DNA of 46,329 bases from Deltaproteobacteria bacterium (GCA_029938605.1 JAOZUO010000057.1:1-46329), one strand, 5' to 3'. Shown: positions 15,662-24,786, counted from the stretch's first letter. Translations and numbers: made by a program. Notes: a model not told the origin generated them from the sequence alone.

Positions 15662-16036
15662 ATGACCGAGTATACAGTGCTTAGAGAGAGGCTCATGGAT
15701 CGAATCGCGTCGTCGAAGAACCAGCGAGTCAGACCCACCGAGGTCAAGCAGCAGCTAGCGCAGGAGATGAACCTGACGCCGTCTGTGATCAACGAGGTGA
15801 TCAAGGACCTGGTCCGGGACGGGGAGCTGGTCTACGCCTATCGTGATCCTTGCTCCTACGTGGAGATCCCCTGCAATGGTTGCGAAGGTGGGCACCGGGC
15901 AGCGCGCCCCATGAAGGTGGTGCAAGACATCGACGGGAATCCCTGGCTCTGCGACGCAGATGTACAGCCCCAGGACCACCTCCTGAGTCAAAGCTGCTGG
16001 GAATGCAGCTCCATGAACTTCACCCGCGGCGGCTAA
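15662..16036 (+). CDS. Winged-helix plus Zn-ribbon-like protein
   Basis: A 124-residue two-part protein. Residues 1-65 look like a winged helix (VRPTEVKQQLAQEM, then TPSVINEVIKDLVRDGELVYAY). Residues 70-124 carry IPCNGCEGG, then ARPMKVVQDIDG, W-LCDADV and a CWECSSMNFTRG end; the part after ARP aligns with the entire 56-residue protein at 11432. The likely role is a DNA- or protein-binding sensor with a metal or redox site. GGAAGG precedes the ATG by six bases. The DsrC-like gene follows 11 bases downstream, so they share a transcript. Confidence 0.8.
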   Translation: MTEYTVLRERLMDRIASSKNQRVRPTEVKQQLAQEMNLTPSVINEVIKDLVRDGELVYAYRDPCSYVEIPCNGCEGGHRAARPMKVVQDIDGNPWLCDADVQPQDHLLSQSCWECSSMNFTRGG

Positions 16037-16047
16037 GGAGAAGAGCC

Positions 16048-16392
16048 ATGACCACCATCACGCACGAAGACCACGTCGCCCAGGTGGACGACGAAGGATA
16101 CCTGGAGCATTGGGAAGACTGGAGCGACGAAGTCGCCTGCGCTCTGGCCGAGCGCGAGGGCGTCTCGAAGGACTGTCCTCTCACCTCCGAGCGCATGGAG
16201 ATCCTGCGGTTCATGAGGACCTACTACCAGCAGTTCAACTCCTTCCCGATCCTTGGGGCCATCTGCAAGAACGTCCACCAGGACCGGGACTGCACCTACG
16301 AGCACTTCCCCGACCCCATCGCGGCCTGGAGGATCGCCGGCCTCCCCAAGCCCACCACGGAGGTCTTCGCCTACATCGCCCACGGTCGCTGA
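16048..16392 (+). CDS. DsrC/TusE-family protein lacking the redox cysteines
   Basis: A 114-residue protein of the DsrC/TusE family, recognisable from DEGYLEHWEDWSDEVACALA at the start, RFMRTYYQQFNSFP in the middle and RIAGLPKPT near the end. In DsrC a Cys precedes R-[IM]-AGLPKPT and a second Cys follows in GCV; here they are Trp (AAWRIAG) and Thr-Glu (PTTEV), and the C-terminus runs on to AYIAHGR. So the flexible arm cannot form the persulfide or trisulfide known for DsrC. Cys-lacking paralogues have been proposed to be regulatory. AAGGAG precedes ATG 16048. It is co-transcribed with the winged-helix/Zn-ribbon gene. Confidence 0.88.
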   Translation: MTTITHEDHVAQVDDEGYLEHWEDWSDEVACALAEREGVSKDCPLTSERMEILRFMRTYYQQFNSFPILGAICKNVHQDRDCTYEHFPDPIAAWRIAGLPKPTTEVFAYIAHGR

Positions 16393-16608
16393 CGCCGTCC
16401 TGTACGAAAACTGAGCCAAGGTGATTTCAGCGTGAGAACGGTCCTCGAAATAGCCTGCACTGGAAGCGAGATCCGGAATAGGATCGAGGGTTCGGCGGCA
16501 GCAGCTACGGCCGCTCCGGCAGCTACCGCACGGGCAGATCCGGGTCGGGTTCATACGGGGGCTATGGGAAGTAGCTTGTTCTGAGGGAGGATCGGGGCTT
16601 GTTGGGTA
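16393..16608. other. Intergenic region with a Gly/Ser/Tyr-rich open stretch
   Basis: Nothing convincing. From about 16484 to the TAG at 16572 one plus-strand frame encodes a GSSYGRSGSYRTGRSGSGSY-type low-complexity tail that looks like the 3' end of a glycine-rich protein, but it has no start and is closed by a stop just upstream. It may be a gene remnant. Confidence 0.3.
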
Positions 16609-18663
16609 TCAGCCTTCGCCGGGGGCATTGCCGCAGTCGGTGGGGCAGTTCATCCAGCTTTCGCTAGCGTCGCAGACGCCGTCGCCACAGCCGTTTGGGC
16701 AGGACCCGCAATCGGCGAAGCAGGTGACGCAGTTCTCGCCGGAGTAGCTATGGCAATACCCGTCGCCGCAAATATTGTTGCAGAGCCCACAGTCCTGAGG
16801 ACAGGAGCTGCAGGACTCCGTATGGCTGACACAGAGTCCGTCGCCGCACACCGGGCTGCACATGCCGCAGTCTACCTGGCAGGTCTGGCAGGTCTCGCTC
16901 GTATCGCACACATAGTCTCCGCAGGTGTCGGTGCAGACACCGCAGTCTTCTGGACAGTAGCCGCAGTTTTCCCAGGGATTGCAGATGTTGTCGCCGCACT
17001 GTGCGTAGCCGGGGCAGATGCCGCAATCGAGTTGGCAGGTGTGGCAGTCCTCGTTCTGGGTGGGGTCGCAGAGGAAGTCACCGCAGGCCGGACAGGCGCC
17101 GCAGTCCGCCGCGCAGCTCACGCAGGACTCATTGATGTCGCAGCTCCCGTCGCCGCAGGTCGGTGTGCAGGGGCCGCAGTCTGCCGAGCAGTTGGCGCAG
17201 GACTCGTTGGTGTCGCAGGTGTTGTTGCCGCAGGACGTGGGACAGGTGCCACAGTCGGTCTCACAGGTCACGCAGGACTCGAATCCGTCGCAGACGCTGT
17301 CGCCACAGGGGCAGGCACCGCAGTCGGTCGCGCAGAGGTCGCAGTTCTCGCCGGGGCCGGCGCACACGCCGTCTCCGCAGGCGTTCCCCGAGCAGGCGCC
17401 ACAGTCGGCTTCGCAGTTGGTGCAGGTCTCGGGGACGTCGCACTGTCCGTCGCCGCACACCGGCGGGCAGGCGCCGCAGTCGGCCTCGCAGCTCCCGCAG
17501 CCCTCCGTGAGCTCACACACACCATTTCCACAGGTGGGGGCGCAGGCGCAGTCCACTCTGCACGTGGTGCAGTCCTCGCCCACCGCGGACGTACAGGCGC
17601 CGTCGCCGCAGCGGCAGCTCCCGCAGTCGGCCGGACATAGGGCGCAGTCCTCACCGGAGTCGCAGGTGCCATCCCCACAGGTCGGGCAGGTGGCGCCGCA
17701 GTCGGCGGGGCAGTTGGAGCAGTTCTCCCCACCCTGGGGCTCGCAGGTGCCGTTGCCACAGGACGGGCAGGCGCCACAGTCAGTGGAACAGGTCAGGCAG
17801 GTCTCGCCACCCCACCAGTCGCAGTTACCGTTGCCACAACCCCAGTTGCAGTCGGCGGGGCAGTTGGCTATGGACTCATAGGGAGCATCACAGGTGCCAT
17901 CACCGCAGGTGGGGCAGGCACCGCAATCCGCCGCGCAGGTGTCACAAGTTTCGGTGCCCACGGCCTCGCAGAACCCGTCCCCGCAGGAGGAGCAGTCGGA
18001 TTCGTCGAAGGTGCAGTCGGCGTTGCAGGCCAGCACGCCCGCGTCGTAGCTCAGATCGGCGCAGGTGGTCAGGCCCAGGTTGCTGCCGTCACACTCGTCG
18101 TCGCCGTCGATAACGCCGTTGCCGCATTCAACGGCCATGGTGCAGCCGCTGTCGTTGAAGGTGCAGTCCGTGTTGCAGGCCAGGTCTCCGCCATCGAAGC
18201 CCAGATCCGTGCAGTCAGATCCGTTCAAATCCGAATCCTCGCAGTCCTCCGGAGCGATCACGACGCCGTCCCCGCAGGTGGGCGTCCCCTCACAGGTGCT
18301 CGTGTCGAAGGTGCAGTCGGCGTTGCAGGCCAGGTCTCCGCCATCGAAGCCCAGATCCGTGCAATCAGATCCATTCAAATCCGAATCCTCGCAGTCCTCC
18401 GGAGCGATCACGACGCCGTCCCCGCAGGTAGGTGTCCCCTCACAGGTGCTCGTGTCGAAGGTGCAGGAATCGCTACAGGCAAGGTCGCCGCTGTCGAAGC
18501 CGAGGTCCGTACAGGATACCCCGTCCAGCGCGGCTCCATCGCAGTCTTCGCCCGTGTCCACCACCCCATCGCCACACTCCGGGAAATTGATGTCATCATC
18601 ATCGGAGCAGCCCACCAAGACCAAGCCGCCCGCTACCACCAGTACCAACAGTACATGTCTCAT
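16609..18663 (-). CDS. Giant Cys-rich repeat lipoprotein
   Basis: A 684-residue lipoprotein (hydrophobic N-terminus, LVLVGCS lipobox near residue 19, then an acidic DDDD linker). The mature part is all repeats. First come four longer units of about 50 residues (CGDGVV-APEDCEDSDLNGSDC and DLGFDGGDLACNADCTF segments). Then about twenty shorter units of about 20-25 residues follow the pattern CGDGxCxxxExCxxCxxDCGxC. The acidic loops suggest calcium binding and the six cysteines per unit suggest dense disulfides, giving a rigid surface stalk or adhesin; that is an inference. The same short unit appears once in the phosphodiester glycosidase. An AAAGGAGG precedes ATG 18663. Enzymatic motifs are absent. 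Confidence 0.85.
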   Translation of the reverse strand: MRHVLLVLVVAGGLVLVGCSDDDDINFPECGDGVVDTGEDCDGAALDGVSCTDLGFDSGDLACSDSCTFDTSTCEGTPTCGDGVVIAPEDCEDSDLNGSDCTDLGFDGGDLACNADCTFDTSTCEGTPTCGDGVVIAPEDCEDSDLNGSDCTDLGFDGGDLACNTDCTFNDSGCTMAVECGNGVIDGDDECDGSNLGLTTCADLSYDAGVLACNADCTFDESDCSSCGDGFCEAVGTETCDTCAADCGACPTCGDGTCDAPYESIANCPADCNWGCGNGNCDWWGGETCLTCSTDCGACPSCGNGTCEPQGGENCSNCPADCGATCPTCGDGTCDSGEDCALCPADCGSCRCGDGACTSAVGEDCTTCRVDCACAPTCGNGVCELTEGCGSCEADCGACPPVCGDGQCDVPETCTNCEADCGACSGNACGDGVCAGPGENCDLCATDCGACPCGDSVCDGFESCVTCETDCGTCPTSCGNNTCDTNESCANCSADCGPCTPTCGDGSCDINESCVSCAADCGACPACGDFLCDPTQNEDCHTCQLDCGICPGYAQCGDNICNPWENCGYCPEDCGVCTDTCGDYVCDTSETCQTCQVDCGMCSPVCGDGLCVSHTESCSSCPQDCGLCNNICGDGYCHSYSGENCVTCFADCGSCPNGCGDGVCDASESWMNCPTDCGNAPGEG
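18172..18471. repeat. Two near-identical 150-base direct repeats inside the Cys-rich gene
   Basis: The copies (about 18172-18321 and 18322-18471) differ at only about four positions over their alignable length, so this duplication within the coding region is recent. Flanking units encode the same motif but are diverged at DNA level. Confidence 0.85.
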
Positions 18664-19065
18664 GGAAGTCCTCCTTTGCCTTTTTCCTAACTATTTTTCT
18701 ATGATCGCAGGAATTATTGCACATTCGTTCCTCTGGGTAGAGAACTAATGACGAAATCGCCTCAATTATTTGAAGGAGGGAGCGGGGAGAGGAGAGTGGT
18801 CGCTACTTCGCGACCTTGGCTTCCGGCATGTTACGCACGAGCATCATGGCGAGGCGGCAGTACAGGACCGCGCGCCAGTAGAGCTCTACTGACTTGATTT
18901 GGCCACTCAGGCACTGCCTTACGCAGACACAGACGCACCAGTTCCCCAAACGCCGGCCCCCAAAACACGCCGTACTCCCCACACCCCCTCTCACAAATGC
19001 ACCTTGACGTCTCCCGAGAGAACCAAGCATTCTTTCAAAGAACCCCCAAAGGCCGGTGAATTGTC
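18664..19065. other. Intergenic region
   Basis: About 400 bases with no convincing gene. It holds the upstream region of the Cys-rich lipoprotein (AT-rich near 18680-18760) and the downstream region of the histidine kinase. Open frames here lack family-like sequence and ribosome binding sites. Confidence 0.4.
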
Positions 19066-21060
19066 TTACGGGTCGGTGCGTTCAGGCGGGTCCAAGCGCG
19101 AAAGGGCCGCTCGCACACGCCGGGCCAGATCGTCACCGGTGAAGGGCTTCGGGAGGAGATCCAGATCCTCGGACGAGAAGCCGTAGCTCGCGAGATCCTC
19201 CTCGTGGTACCCGGAGACAAAAAGCGCCGGCAGATGCTCCTTCAGCGACAGCAAATGCCGATAGAGCTCCAGACCACTTTTCCCAGGCAGAACGATATCG
19301 CTGACCAGCAGATTCACCTGGCCGTTGACCTGGTCAAATACAGTGACCGCACCCGCCGCATCCCCCGCCTCGTACACCCGATACCCGATCCGCTCGAGCA
19401 TACGCTTGGCCAGCATCCGGACCGCCGGCTCATCCTCCACGAGCAGGATGGTCTCGCCGCCGACGGGGCGACTCCTGGTGGACGGACGGGACACAACCGC
19501 GGGCGTCGGGTCCGCGCGCGAAAAGAGCAGCGAAAAGGTTGTGCCCTCCCCCAGCTCACTGCGCACCATGATGTGTCCGTCGCTCTTGAGTACAACACCT
19601 CGCACTACCGACAGACCGAGCCCGGTCCCCTTGCCACGCTCCTTGGTGGTAAAGAAAGGTTCGAACAGGTGCTCGAGGGTGTCGGACGTCATCCCGCTGC
19701 CCGTATCCCGCACGGTGACCTCGACGAAGTCGCCGGTCAACGACGTCGAACAGTGAGTGCATTGCTCGTCGGCCATCTGCTTCGCTGCGATTCGGATGGA
19801 CAGCCTCCCGCCCTTGGGCATGGCGTCCCGGGCGTTGACCGCCAGGTTGACAATGACCTGCTCCATCTGGTGCGGATCCGCTTGGAGCCACAGCTCCGAC
19901 GACTCGGACCGAATGTCCAGCTCTATGTGCTCCCCCAGCAGGCGCGACAGCATTCGGCTGAGGTCATCGAGCACCGTGGGCAGATTCACGCAGACAGGTG
20001 AGTAGTCCTGCTGGCTGCTGAAGATCAGCAACTGCTTGGTGAGGGCGGCGGCCCGACCAGACGCCAGAATCACCTGTTCGATGTCACCGCTGACCGGGTC
20101 CTCCGGCCGCAGGGACTCCCGCGCCAGGGTGGCGAAGCCGCTGATGGCAGTGAGGATGTTGTTGAAGTCGTGGGCCACGCCCCCCGCGAGGCGGCCGATG
20201 GCCTCCATCTTCTGCGAATGGAGCAGCTGGGCGGAAAGACGCTCTCGTTCGGCCTCCTGGTGACGCCGCTCCGTGAGATCCCGCATCACCGTGGAGTAGT
20301 GCGTCACGTTCCCCGCCCGATCCCGGTGCGCCATAATGACCTGGTGCACGTCCACGGTCTCGCCGTCGAGACGACGCAACTGCGTGCCGTGCTCTAACAC
20401 CCCCTCTGCAGCCACCACCTCCAGCGCCCTCTCCAACTCCTCCTGGTGCTCGGGTCGAGCGAGAAACCGGGAAAGGGGCATCGGGGTGAACGCCTTCCCC
20501 GGCGGAACCCCGATCAGCTCCCGACAGGCGCGATTGAGGTACACGACCTCCAAGTCAACGGTGCTGATGGAGACCCCGTCCACTGACCTCTCCACGATCT
20601 CCGCCAGCCGGCGACGCTCCTCGTCCAGACGCCGTAGGGCGGAGAGATCCTGGGTCGTAAAAAGAACCCCCTGGGAGGGGTCGGTGGGCTCCAGATAGGT
20701 CGAAGAGAGAAGGACCGGAACAGTCCCCCCGTCAGCGCGCCGTAGTACCGTCTCGACCTCTCCGGAACCGCGCTCGCCCATCATGCGATACTTCACATCT
20801 CCGACGCGCTGAAACTCCTGTTCGCTGTCGTACAGGAACCTGGAAGACCGGCCCAGGAGCTCGTTCGGCGTGTAGCCCACCAGCTCACAGAACCGCTGAT
20901 TCACCCACCGGATCACATGGTCTTGTACAAGCCCCATGCCCACCGGCGCGGCCCGGACAATCGCGTCCAGGGACGCAGCGCAGGCAATGTCTCCGGACAG
21001 GTCCGGCCACTTCTGTTCCCCGCCGGCACCGCCGGCACCGTCGTCGCCCATCTTCGCCAC
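19066..21060 (-). CDS. PAS-PAS hybrid histidine kinase
   Basis: A 664-residue soluble hybrid kinase. Order: a Gly-rich start, a PAS domain (about 30-150), a second PAS domain (about 160-275), HisKA with the phosphorylatable His in VAHDFNNIL (near 300), a HATPase domain with the N box VNLAVNARDAM, DTGSGM and GTGLGLS boxes, then a receiver domain with the acceptor Asp in LLVSDIVLPGKSG and the conserved Lys in LLPKPF. A QCTHC pair sits in the loop between the N and G1 boxes. No membrane segment is visible, so it would sense a cytoplasmic signal through PAS. No partner regulator with a DNA-binding domain is adjacent. GTG 21060 is chosen for the preceding GAGGAGGAGGT. Confidence 0.92.
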   Translation of the reverse strand: MAKMGDDGAGGAGGEQKWPDLSGDIACAASLDAIVRAAPVGMGLVQDHVIRWVNQRFCELVGYTPNELLGRSSRFLYDSEQEFQRVGDVKYRMMGERGSGEVETVLRRADGGTVPVLLSSTYLEPTDPSQGVLFTTQDLSALRRLDEERRRLAEIVERSVDGVSISTVDLEVVYLNRACRELIGVPPGKAFTPMPLSRFLARPEHQEELERALEVVAAEGVLEHGTQLRRLDGETVDVHQVIMAHRDRAGNVTHYSTVMRDLTERRHQEAERERLSAQLLHSQKMEAIGRLAGGVAHDFNNILTAISGFATLARESLRPEDPVSGDIEQVILASGRAAALTKQLLIFSSQQDYSPVCVNLPTVLDDLSRMLSRLLGEHIELDIRSESSELWLQADPHQMEQVIVNLAVNARDAMPKGGRLSIRIAAKQMADEQCTHCSTSLTGDFVEVTVRDTGSGMTSDTLEHLFEPFFTTKERGKGTGLGLSVVRGVVLKSDGHIMVRSELGEGTTFSLLFSRADPTPAVVSRPSTRSRPVGGETILLVEDEPAVRMLAKRMLERIGYRVYEAGDAAGAVTVFDQVNGQVNLLVSDIVLPGKSGLELYRHLLSLKEHLPALFVSGYHEEDLASYGFSSEDLDLLPKPFTGDDLARRVRAALSRLDPPERTDP

Positions 21061-21170
21061 GCACCACCTCCTCCTCGCAACCCGTAGCTACCCGAACCCC
21101 TCACCCATTGCGTTTCTCTTCGTTGTCCACATGATGCCGGTGATTATAACATCCCCGGGGTGCCACCCGA

Positions 21171-22886
21171 TCATTGTCCTGGTGTTGCGATAATATGGGG
21201 CATGGGCTGCGGCATCAACGGGGGCGGCGGCGGCGCCATACCGTTTTCCCACATGTCGTTTTCACCCAGGAAGTACTGGCTATACGGGTGCGCGCCCTCG
21301 AAGCTGACCGGCTTGATGTCACTGATGCAGGCCGAGGCCGGTGCTGTGGTGGGATCGTCCACGAAGTCCACCAGCATCTGCAAAAAGCAGTGTGGGGCGC
21401 CGGGCGTGGTGACCGGAGACTGAACCACGAGGGCGTGGGAGCAGCGGGGCAGCTCGTAGAAGTACTGATGCGTGCCCGTGAAGTGCGCCTGGGCGGGTTG
21501 GGCAACCCAGGGCGGTGTCTGTGGGTCCAGGTCGCCGTTGCCCATGAGGATGGGGATGTCGGTGGTGGGCCAGGCGCCCACGTACTGATCCGCCGGGTAG
21601 ACCGGCCAGATCTCCTGCGCGACGGCGTTTCTGTGACTCACTCCCAGACTGAAGTAGAGGGTGTCCTGCAGCGCCTCCAGGGTGGCGGCGTTGGGCGAGG
21701 GTGCGGGGGTCAGCTCCGACACGGCGATGTTATCCCTGAGCGCTTCACTGCCGAGGGCGTCGCTGTTGCTGAAGCTGTCCCTCAAGAGAAACAGCGCGGT
21801 AAGCAGGTGCTCGATGGAGACGACATCCGCCGGAGCGCAGCGGTTCAGCCGGTGCAAAATCGCCGGCACCAGCTCCCGATAAACCTCCACCCTGAACAGG
21901 TACGCCAGAGCCCAGCGCAGGGTGCTCCGCTCGGTTCCCACATCCAGCAGGGCGGAGTATCCCGGACAACTCCCATTGGCCAGGTCGTCGAAGATCTGCC
22001 CGGTTGTTACCCAGGGGTCGGAGCCCAGACGACTGACGCAAGAGGTGTCCGTGGCGCAGTAGCCCATCAGGTCCTCACCAATATCGTTCATGAAGCTGTC
22101 GTATTGGGCATAGTTGAACCCCGGCGGTGCGATGGAGTCCAGGATGATGCCGTCGGCCTGGTTCGGATACAGGTGTAGGTACCGCAGAAGCCAGTAGGTG
22201 CCGTAGGAGACGCCATAGAGGAACACGTCCCGGTCCGGCTCCCGTATCCGATCTACCAGCAGCCCTATGTCCGCGGCTGCGGCGGTGACGTTGAACTCCG
22301 CCAGATCGGCGCCCCAGGTGTTCTGCACATGCTGCAGGCAAGCGGGCCTCTCGGCCTCCGTGATGTCGAAACCGCCATCGCTTCCGGCCGCTTCTTGTAC
22401 CGGACATTCCAACCGGGCGGAGTTGCCCACGCCGCGGTGGTCGGTGGTGATCAGATCCCACTGGGGAGCCTGGTCCCCCACGCGCTCCATGATCCAGGCG
22501 AGACTGGCGCCGGATTCCCCGGGGCCGCCCTGCAAAAACCAGATCTGGCCCCGCTTGGGGTTCACCGTTGCCTCCACCCGTTGCACCCACAGATCGATGG
22601 TGGGTCCGTCTGGCTCGGCGTGGCGGAGAGGCACTTCGATCATGGCGCACTCCACCATGGCCCCCTCGGGCTCGTTAACGTCCCGGGCACAACTCACCCA
22701 CTCGACGACGTAGTTGTTGTTGTTCAGGCCGGCGTCGGAACCGGCGTCGGAGCCGGCGTCCTGTCCGGCGTCCACCGCGGCGTTCGCGTTGTTGCTGCTC
22801 CCATCATCGTCGTCGGAACAAGCCCCGACGACGATGACCGTACCGGCGAGGAACAAGGGCCACATAAGAGTTGTGCTGCGTCTCAT
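21171..22886 (-). CDS. Secreted alpha/beta hydrolase, TAP (tripeptidyl aminopeptidase)-type lipoprotein
   Basis: A 571-residue lipoprotein: VIVVGAC lipobox, a DDDDGSSNN and (DAGS)n acidic linker, then an alpha/beta hydrolase. The oxyanion segment LQGGPGESG, a TTDHRGVGNS strand, the nucleophile elbow YGVSYGTY (Ser near residue 230), the late Asp in GNGDLDPQTP and the His in CSHALV form the catalytic set; the C-terminal part matches TAP-like hydrolases, which remove N-terminal peptides or act as esterases. It would sit in the cell envelope facing outwards. The ATG at 22886 with GGGAG upstream is preferred over a Met at 22925. Confidence 0.88.
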   Translation of the reverse strand: MRRSTTLMWPLFLAGTVIVVGACSDDDDGSSNNANAAVDAGQDAGSDAGSDAGLNNNNYVVEWVSCARDVNEPEGAMVECAMIEVPLRHAEPDGPTIDLWVQRVEATVNPKRGQIWFLQGGPGESGASLAWIMERVGDQAPQWDLITTDHRGVGNSARLECPVQEAAGSDGGFDITEAERPACLQHVQNTWGADLAEFNVTAAAADIGLLVDRIREPDRDVFLYGVSYGTYWLLRYLHLYPNQADGIILDSIAPPGFNYAQYDSFMNDIGEDLMGYCATDTSCVSRLGSDPWVTTGQIFDDLANGSCPGYSALLDVGTERSTLRWALAYLFRVEVYRELVPAILHRLNRCAPADVVSIEHLLTALFLLRDSFSNSDALGSEALRDNIAVSELTPAPSPNAATLEALQDTLYFSLGVSHRNAVAQEIWPVYPADQYVGAWPTTDIPILMGNGDLDPQTPPWVAQPAQAHFTGTHQYFYELPRCSHALVVQSPVTTPGAPHCFLQMLVDFVDDPTTAPASACISDIKPVSFEGAHPYSQYFLGENDMWENGMAPPPPPLMPQPMPHIIATPGQ

Positions 22887-22951
22887 ATTCTTTCTCCCGG
22901 CATCATCAGGGCGACGTTTATGCAACTCCCAACCGAATGCCGCCAGACACG

Positions 22952-24040
22952 CTATTCCTTGATCATCTTGAAGGTGTAGTCGTGTTGCTCGGTCCCCCGG
23001 AGCACGCGACCGCCTCCGAAATCGACGGAGAGAACCTTGTGACGGCTCGCTTTTACCGGCACCAAAGTCGTCGGTTTCGTAATGACACGGATCCTCTGAA
23101 CCACAGACACGGATTTGATCGAGGAGAGCATCTTGTTGGCCTTGGTCGGCATGGCGGCGCCGAGTTGCCCAAGCAGTGGGCCCAGCGCCTTCCTAGCCTT
23201 CGGCCCGGTCATGCGGACCTCCATCGACAGCTCCACATGGCCGGGGAACATCGCCACGCCACCGTGGTGACGTAGGACCCGCACCGCCGGGTCTTGGGGC
23301 GTAGGTTTGAGCTTACGGCTCTCACCCGGTTTGAGCGTCAACCCGATCCAGAACTCGACCCACCCCGCCCAGATAACTCGCGCCTGCTGCTGCACGATGG
23401 GCTTCATCTTCTGGATCATGAGCCGGGTCTGCTCCGGCGAGGACCTGCTTCCCGGCCTTGTGGGCAAGTCAGCAAAGGCCGCTTTGTACATCCGGTCGAA
23501 CCCGATGAGCTCCTTGAGCTCCCCCTTGGAGCTAATACGGTGCTGCGGAATCAAGCCCCCCAAACGTATGGCGTTGCCCATCTGAGCCCGCATCACCTTC
23601 GTCACTGGCTGCCCCCCCACCTCGACAAAATCGAACTCGTGCCAGCTCACCTGCAGGTCCTTGGAGCCTCCCGGCATGCGCTGAACCTTCAGCACATAGG
23701 ACATCGTGGCCTTGGTGGTTTGCCGACGCTTCTTCACGACCCGTTCGATGACCTTTATCTTGCTGCCTAGAGGCCAAGCGAAGCGAAAACCACCCGGTGG
23801 GGTGTGGGGCGATGCCTTCGATCTCGTCACCGGCCACGCATCACTCTTTGGCGTCGGAGTCGGCGCGGGAGCCGCACGCCGGGCCTGGCTACCCCTACGG
23901 GGCATCACGCGCGGCTGGATCATGTGCTCTGGCGTTGTTTTCGAACCAGCAGAAGAGGAGGGGTCTGCACCCTTGTTGTCACAGGCGGCCACTACCATGA
24001 CCGCAGTCAGGATAAGCGAGTACGCGTTGCGATTTTTCAT
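22952..24040 (-). CDS. Lipoprotein of unknown function
   Basis: A 362-residue lipoprotein with a short basic N-terminus and an MVVAAC lipobox near residue 19, followed by a disordered Pro/Arg-rich linker to about residue 75. The mature domain begins FAWPLGSKIKVIERVVKK and contains repeated beta-strand patterns (YVLKVQRMPGG, LQVSWHEFDFVEVGG, VELSMEVRMTGP, DYTFKMIKE). This resembles DUF6263-like or related secreted beta proteins, but I cannot assign a family with confidence. The start ATG 24040 has only a weak ribosome binding site. It lies 66 bases upstream of the TAP-type hydrolase gene, possibly one transcript. Confidence 0.65.
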   Translation of the reverse strand: MKNRNAYSLILTAVMVVAACDNKGADPSSSAGSKTTPEHMIQPRVMPRRGSQARRAAPAPTPTPKSDAWPVTRSKASPHTPPGGFRFAWPLGSKIKVIERVVKKRRQTTKATMSYVLKVQRMPGGSKDLQVSWHEFDFVEVGGQPVTKVMRAQMGNAIRLGGLIPQHRISSKGELKELIGFDRMYKAAFADLPTRPGSRSSPEQTRLMIQKMKPIVQQQARVIWAGWVEFWIGLTLKPGESRKLKPTPQDPAVRVLRHHGGVAMFPGHVELSMEVRMTGPKARKALGPLLGQLGAAMPTKANKMLSSIKSVSVVQRIRVITKPTTLVPVKASRHKVLSVDFGGGRVLRGTEQHDYTFKMIKE

Positions 24041-24087
24041 GTCCCGACTTGTACCACATCGAGGAACCCGCAATGACAGATGTCAAT

Positions 24088-24201
24088 TCATGGGTTCGCA
24101 GACTCCACCGAGGTTGATTGCAGGGAGGCTCCCAGTACCGCAAACATAAGCGACACGCCCACCCCAACGACGAGGATCATCAGCTCACTGATTCCAGGCA
24201 T
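24088..24201 (-). CDS. Possible 37-residue membrane protein
   Basis: ATG 24201 with TAGGA six bases upstream opens a 37-codon frame that starts MPGISELMILVVGVGVSLMF, a single hydrophobic helix after an acidic start. The first residues recall TatA N-termini but the amphipathic helix and KK motif of TatA are absent. The frame also stays open upstream to 24297. Weakly supported. Confidence 0.35.
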   Translation of the reverse strand: MPGISELMILVVGVGVSLMFAVLGASLQSTSVESANP

Positions 24202-24381
24202 GGCGAGTCCTAACTCCAGCGCATACTCTCCGCCGCATTCTACCATCGTTGTCTGGAGTTTCCCCGCCGGTCCACATGCCTGCTGTGCCGTCGGCACGGC
24301 TTGAAGGTCAGATGGGGATGGGAATGGTTACGACTGTGGAGACAGAGGCTCCTTCGTCGAAGTAGTGGTCGTTGGTCTTTT

Positions 24382-24756
24382 TTAGTAGTTCAACACCGCG
24401 TTGGCCTCCAGGACCTCCTGGATGGCCCTGGCGGCGGCCACGGGCTCGGCGGTTTCGATGAGCATCTCCGGCAGGATCTTCCGCTCGTTGATGCAGGGGG
24501 TGCACACCAGGACCTTGCCGCCCAGAGCGATGAACGTATCCACCTGCTCCTTGAGCGGGGGCAGGCCGGCGGCAAAGACGTGCTCATAGCAGCCTTTCAC
24601 CGATAGGAGCACCGCGGTGCCCTGCAGGATCACGACGGCCTCCACGTCCATGACCGCCGCGCCGTTTCCCATGACGAAGGGGAGCGTGGCCCGCTCGGGA
24701 TCCTCGGGGCCGTGGGTTGCAAAGATGACGATCTTCTCGGGTTTGGGGTCTGCCAT
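24382..24756 (-). CDS. DsrE-family sulfur relay protein
   Basis: A 124-residue DsrE/DsrF-type protein. It starts with KIVIFATHGPEDP, has an ADVE-like core strand with VVILQGTAV, a KGCYEHVFAAGLP loop and an active-site-like VLVCTPC pair. Family members pass sulfane sulfur to TusA or DsrC-type partners as persulfides, or act as sulfur-binding trimers. It is the last gene of the Hdr/Qmo-type operon, 30 bases after the HdrC/E-like stop, which supports a role in thiol-linked electron transfer. The ATG at 24756 follows an AGGAGAG. Confidence 0.85.
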   Translation of the reverse strand: MADPKPEKIVIFATHGPEDPERATLPFVMGNGAAVMDVEAVVILQGTAVLLSVKGCYEHVFAAGLPPLKEQVDTFIALGGKVLVCTPCINERKILPEMLIETAEPVAAARAIQEVLEANAVLNY

Positions 24757-24786
24757 TTTGGATTTCTCTCCTGTTGGTTATTAGGT

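Noticed and set aside
16750-17881. Long plus-strand open frames opposite the Cys-rich lipoprotein
   Set aside because: Ala/Gly- or Ser/Gln-rich shadows created by the repeat structure of the real gene.
16609-18663. CRISPR-like regular Cys repeats
   Set aside because: Repeat units are coding, in frame and diverged, with no spacer structure.
18803-19030. 75-codon minus-strand open frame in the gap near 18.9 kb
   Set aside because: The end looks helical, but the start has a CVCVCVR low-complexity part and no ribosome binding site.
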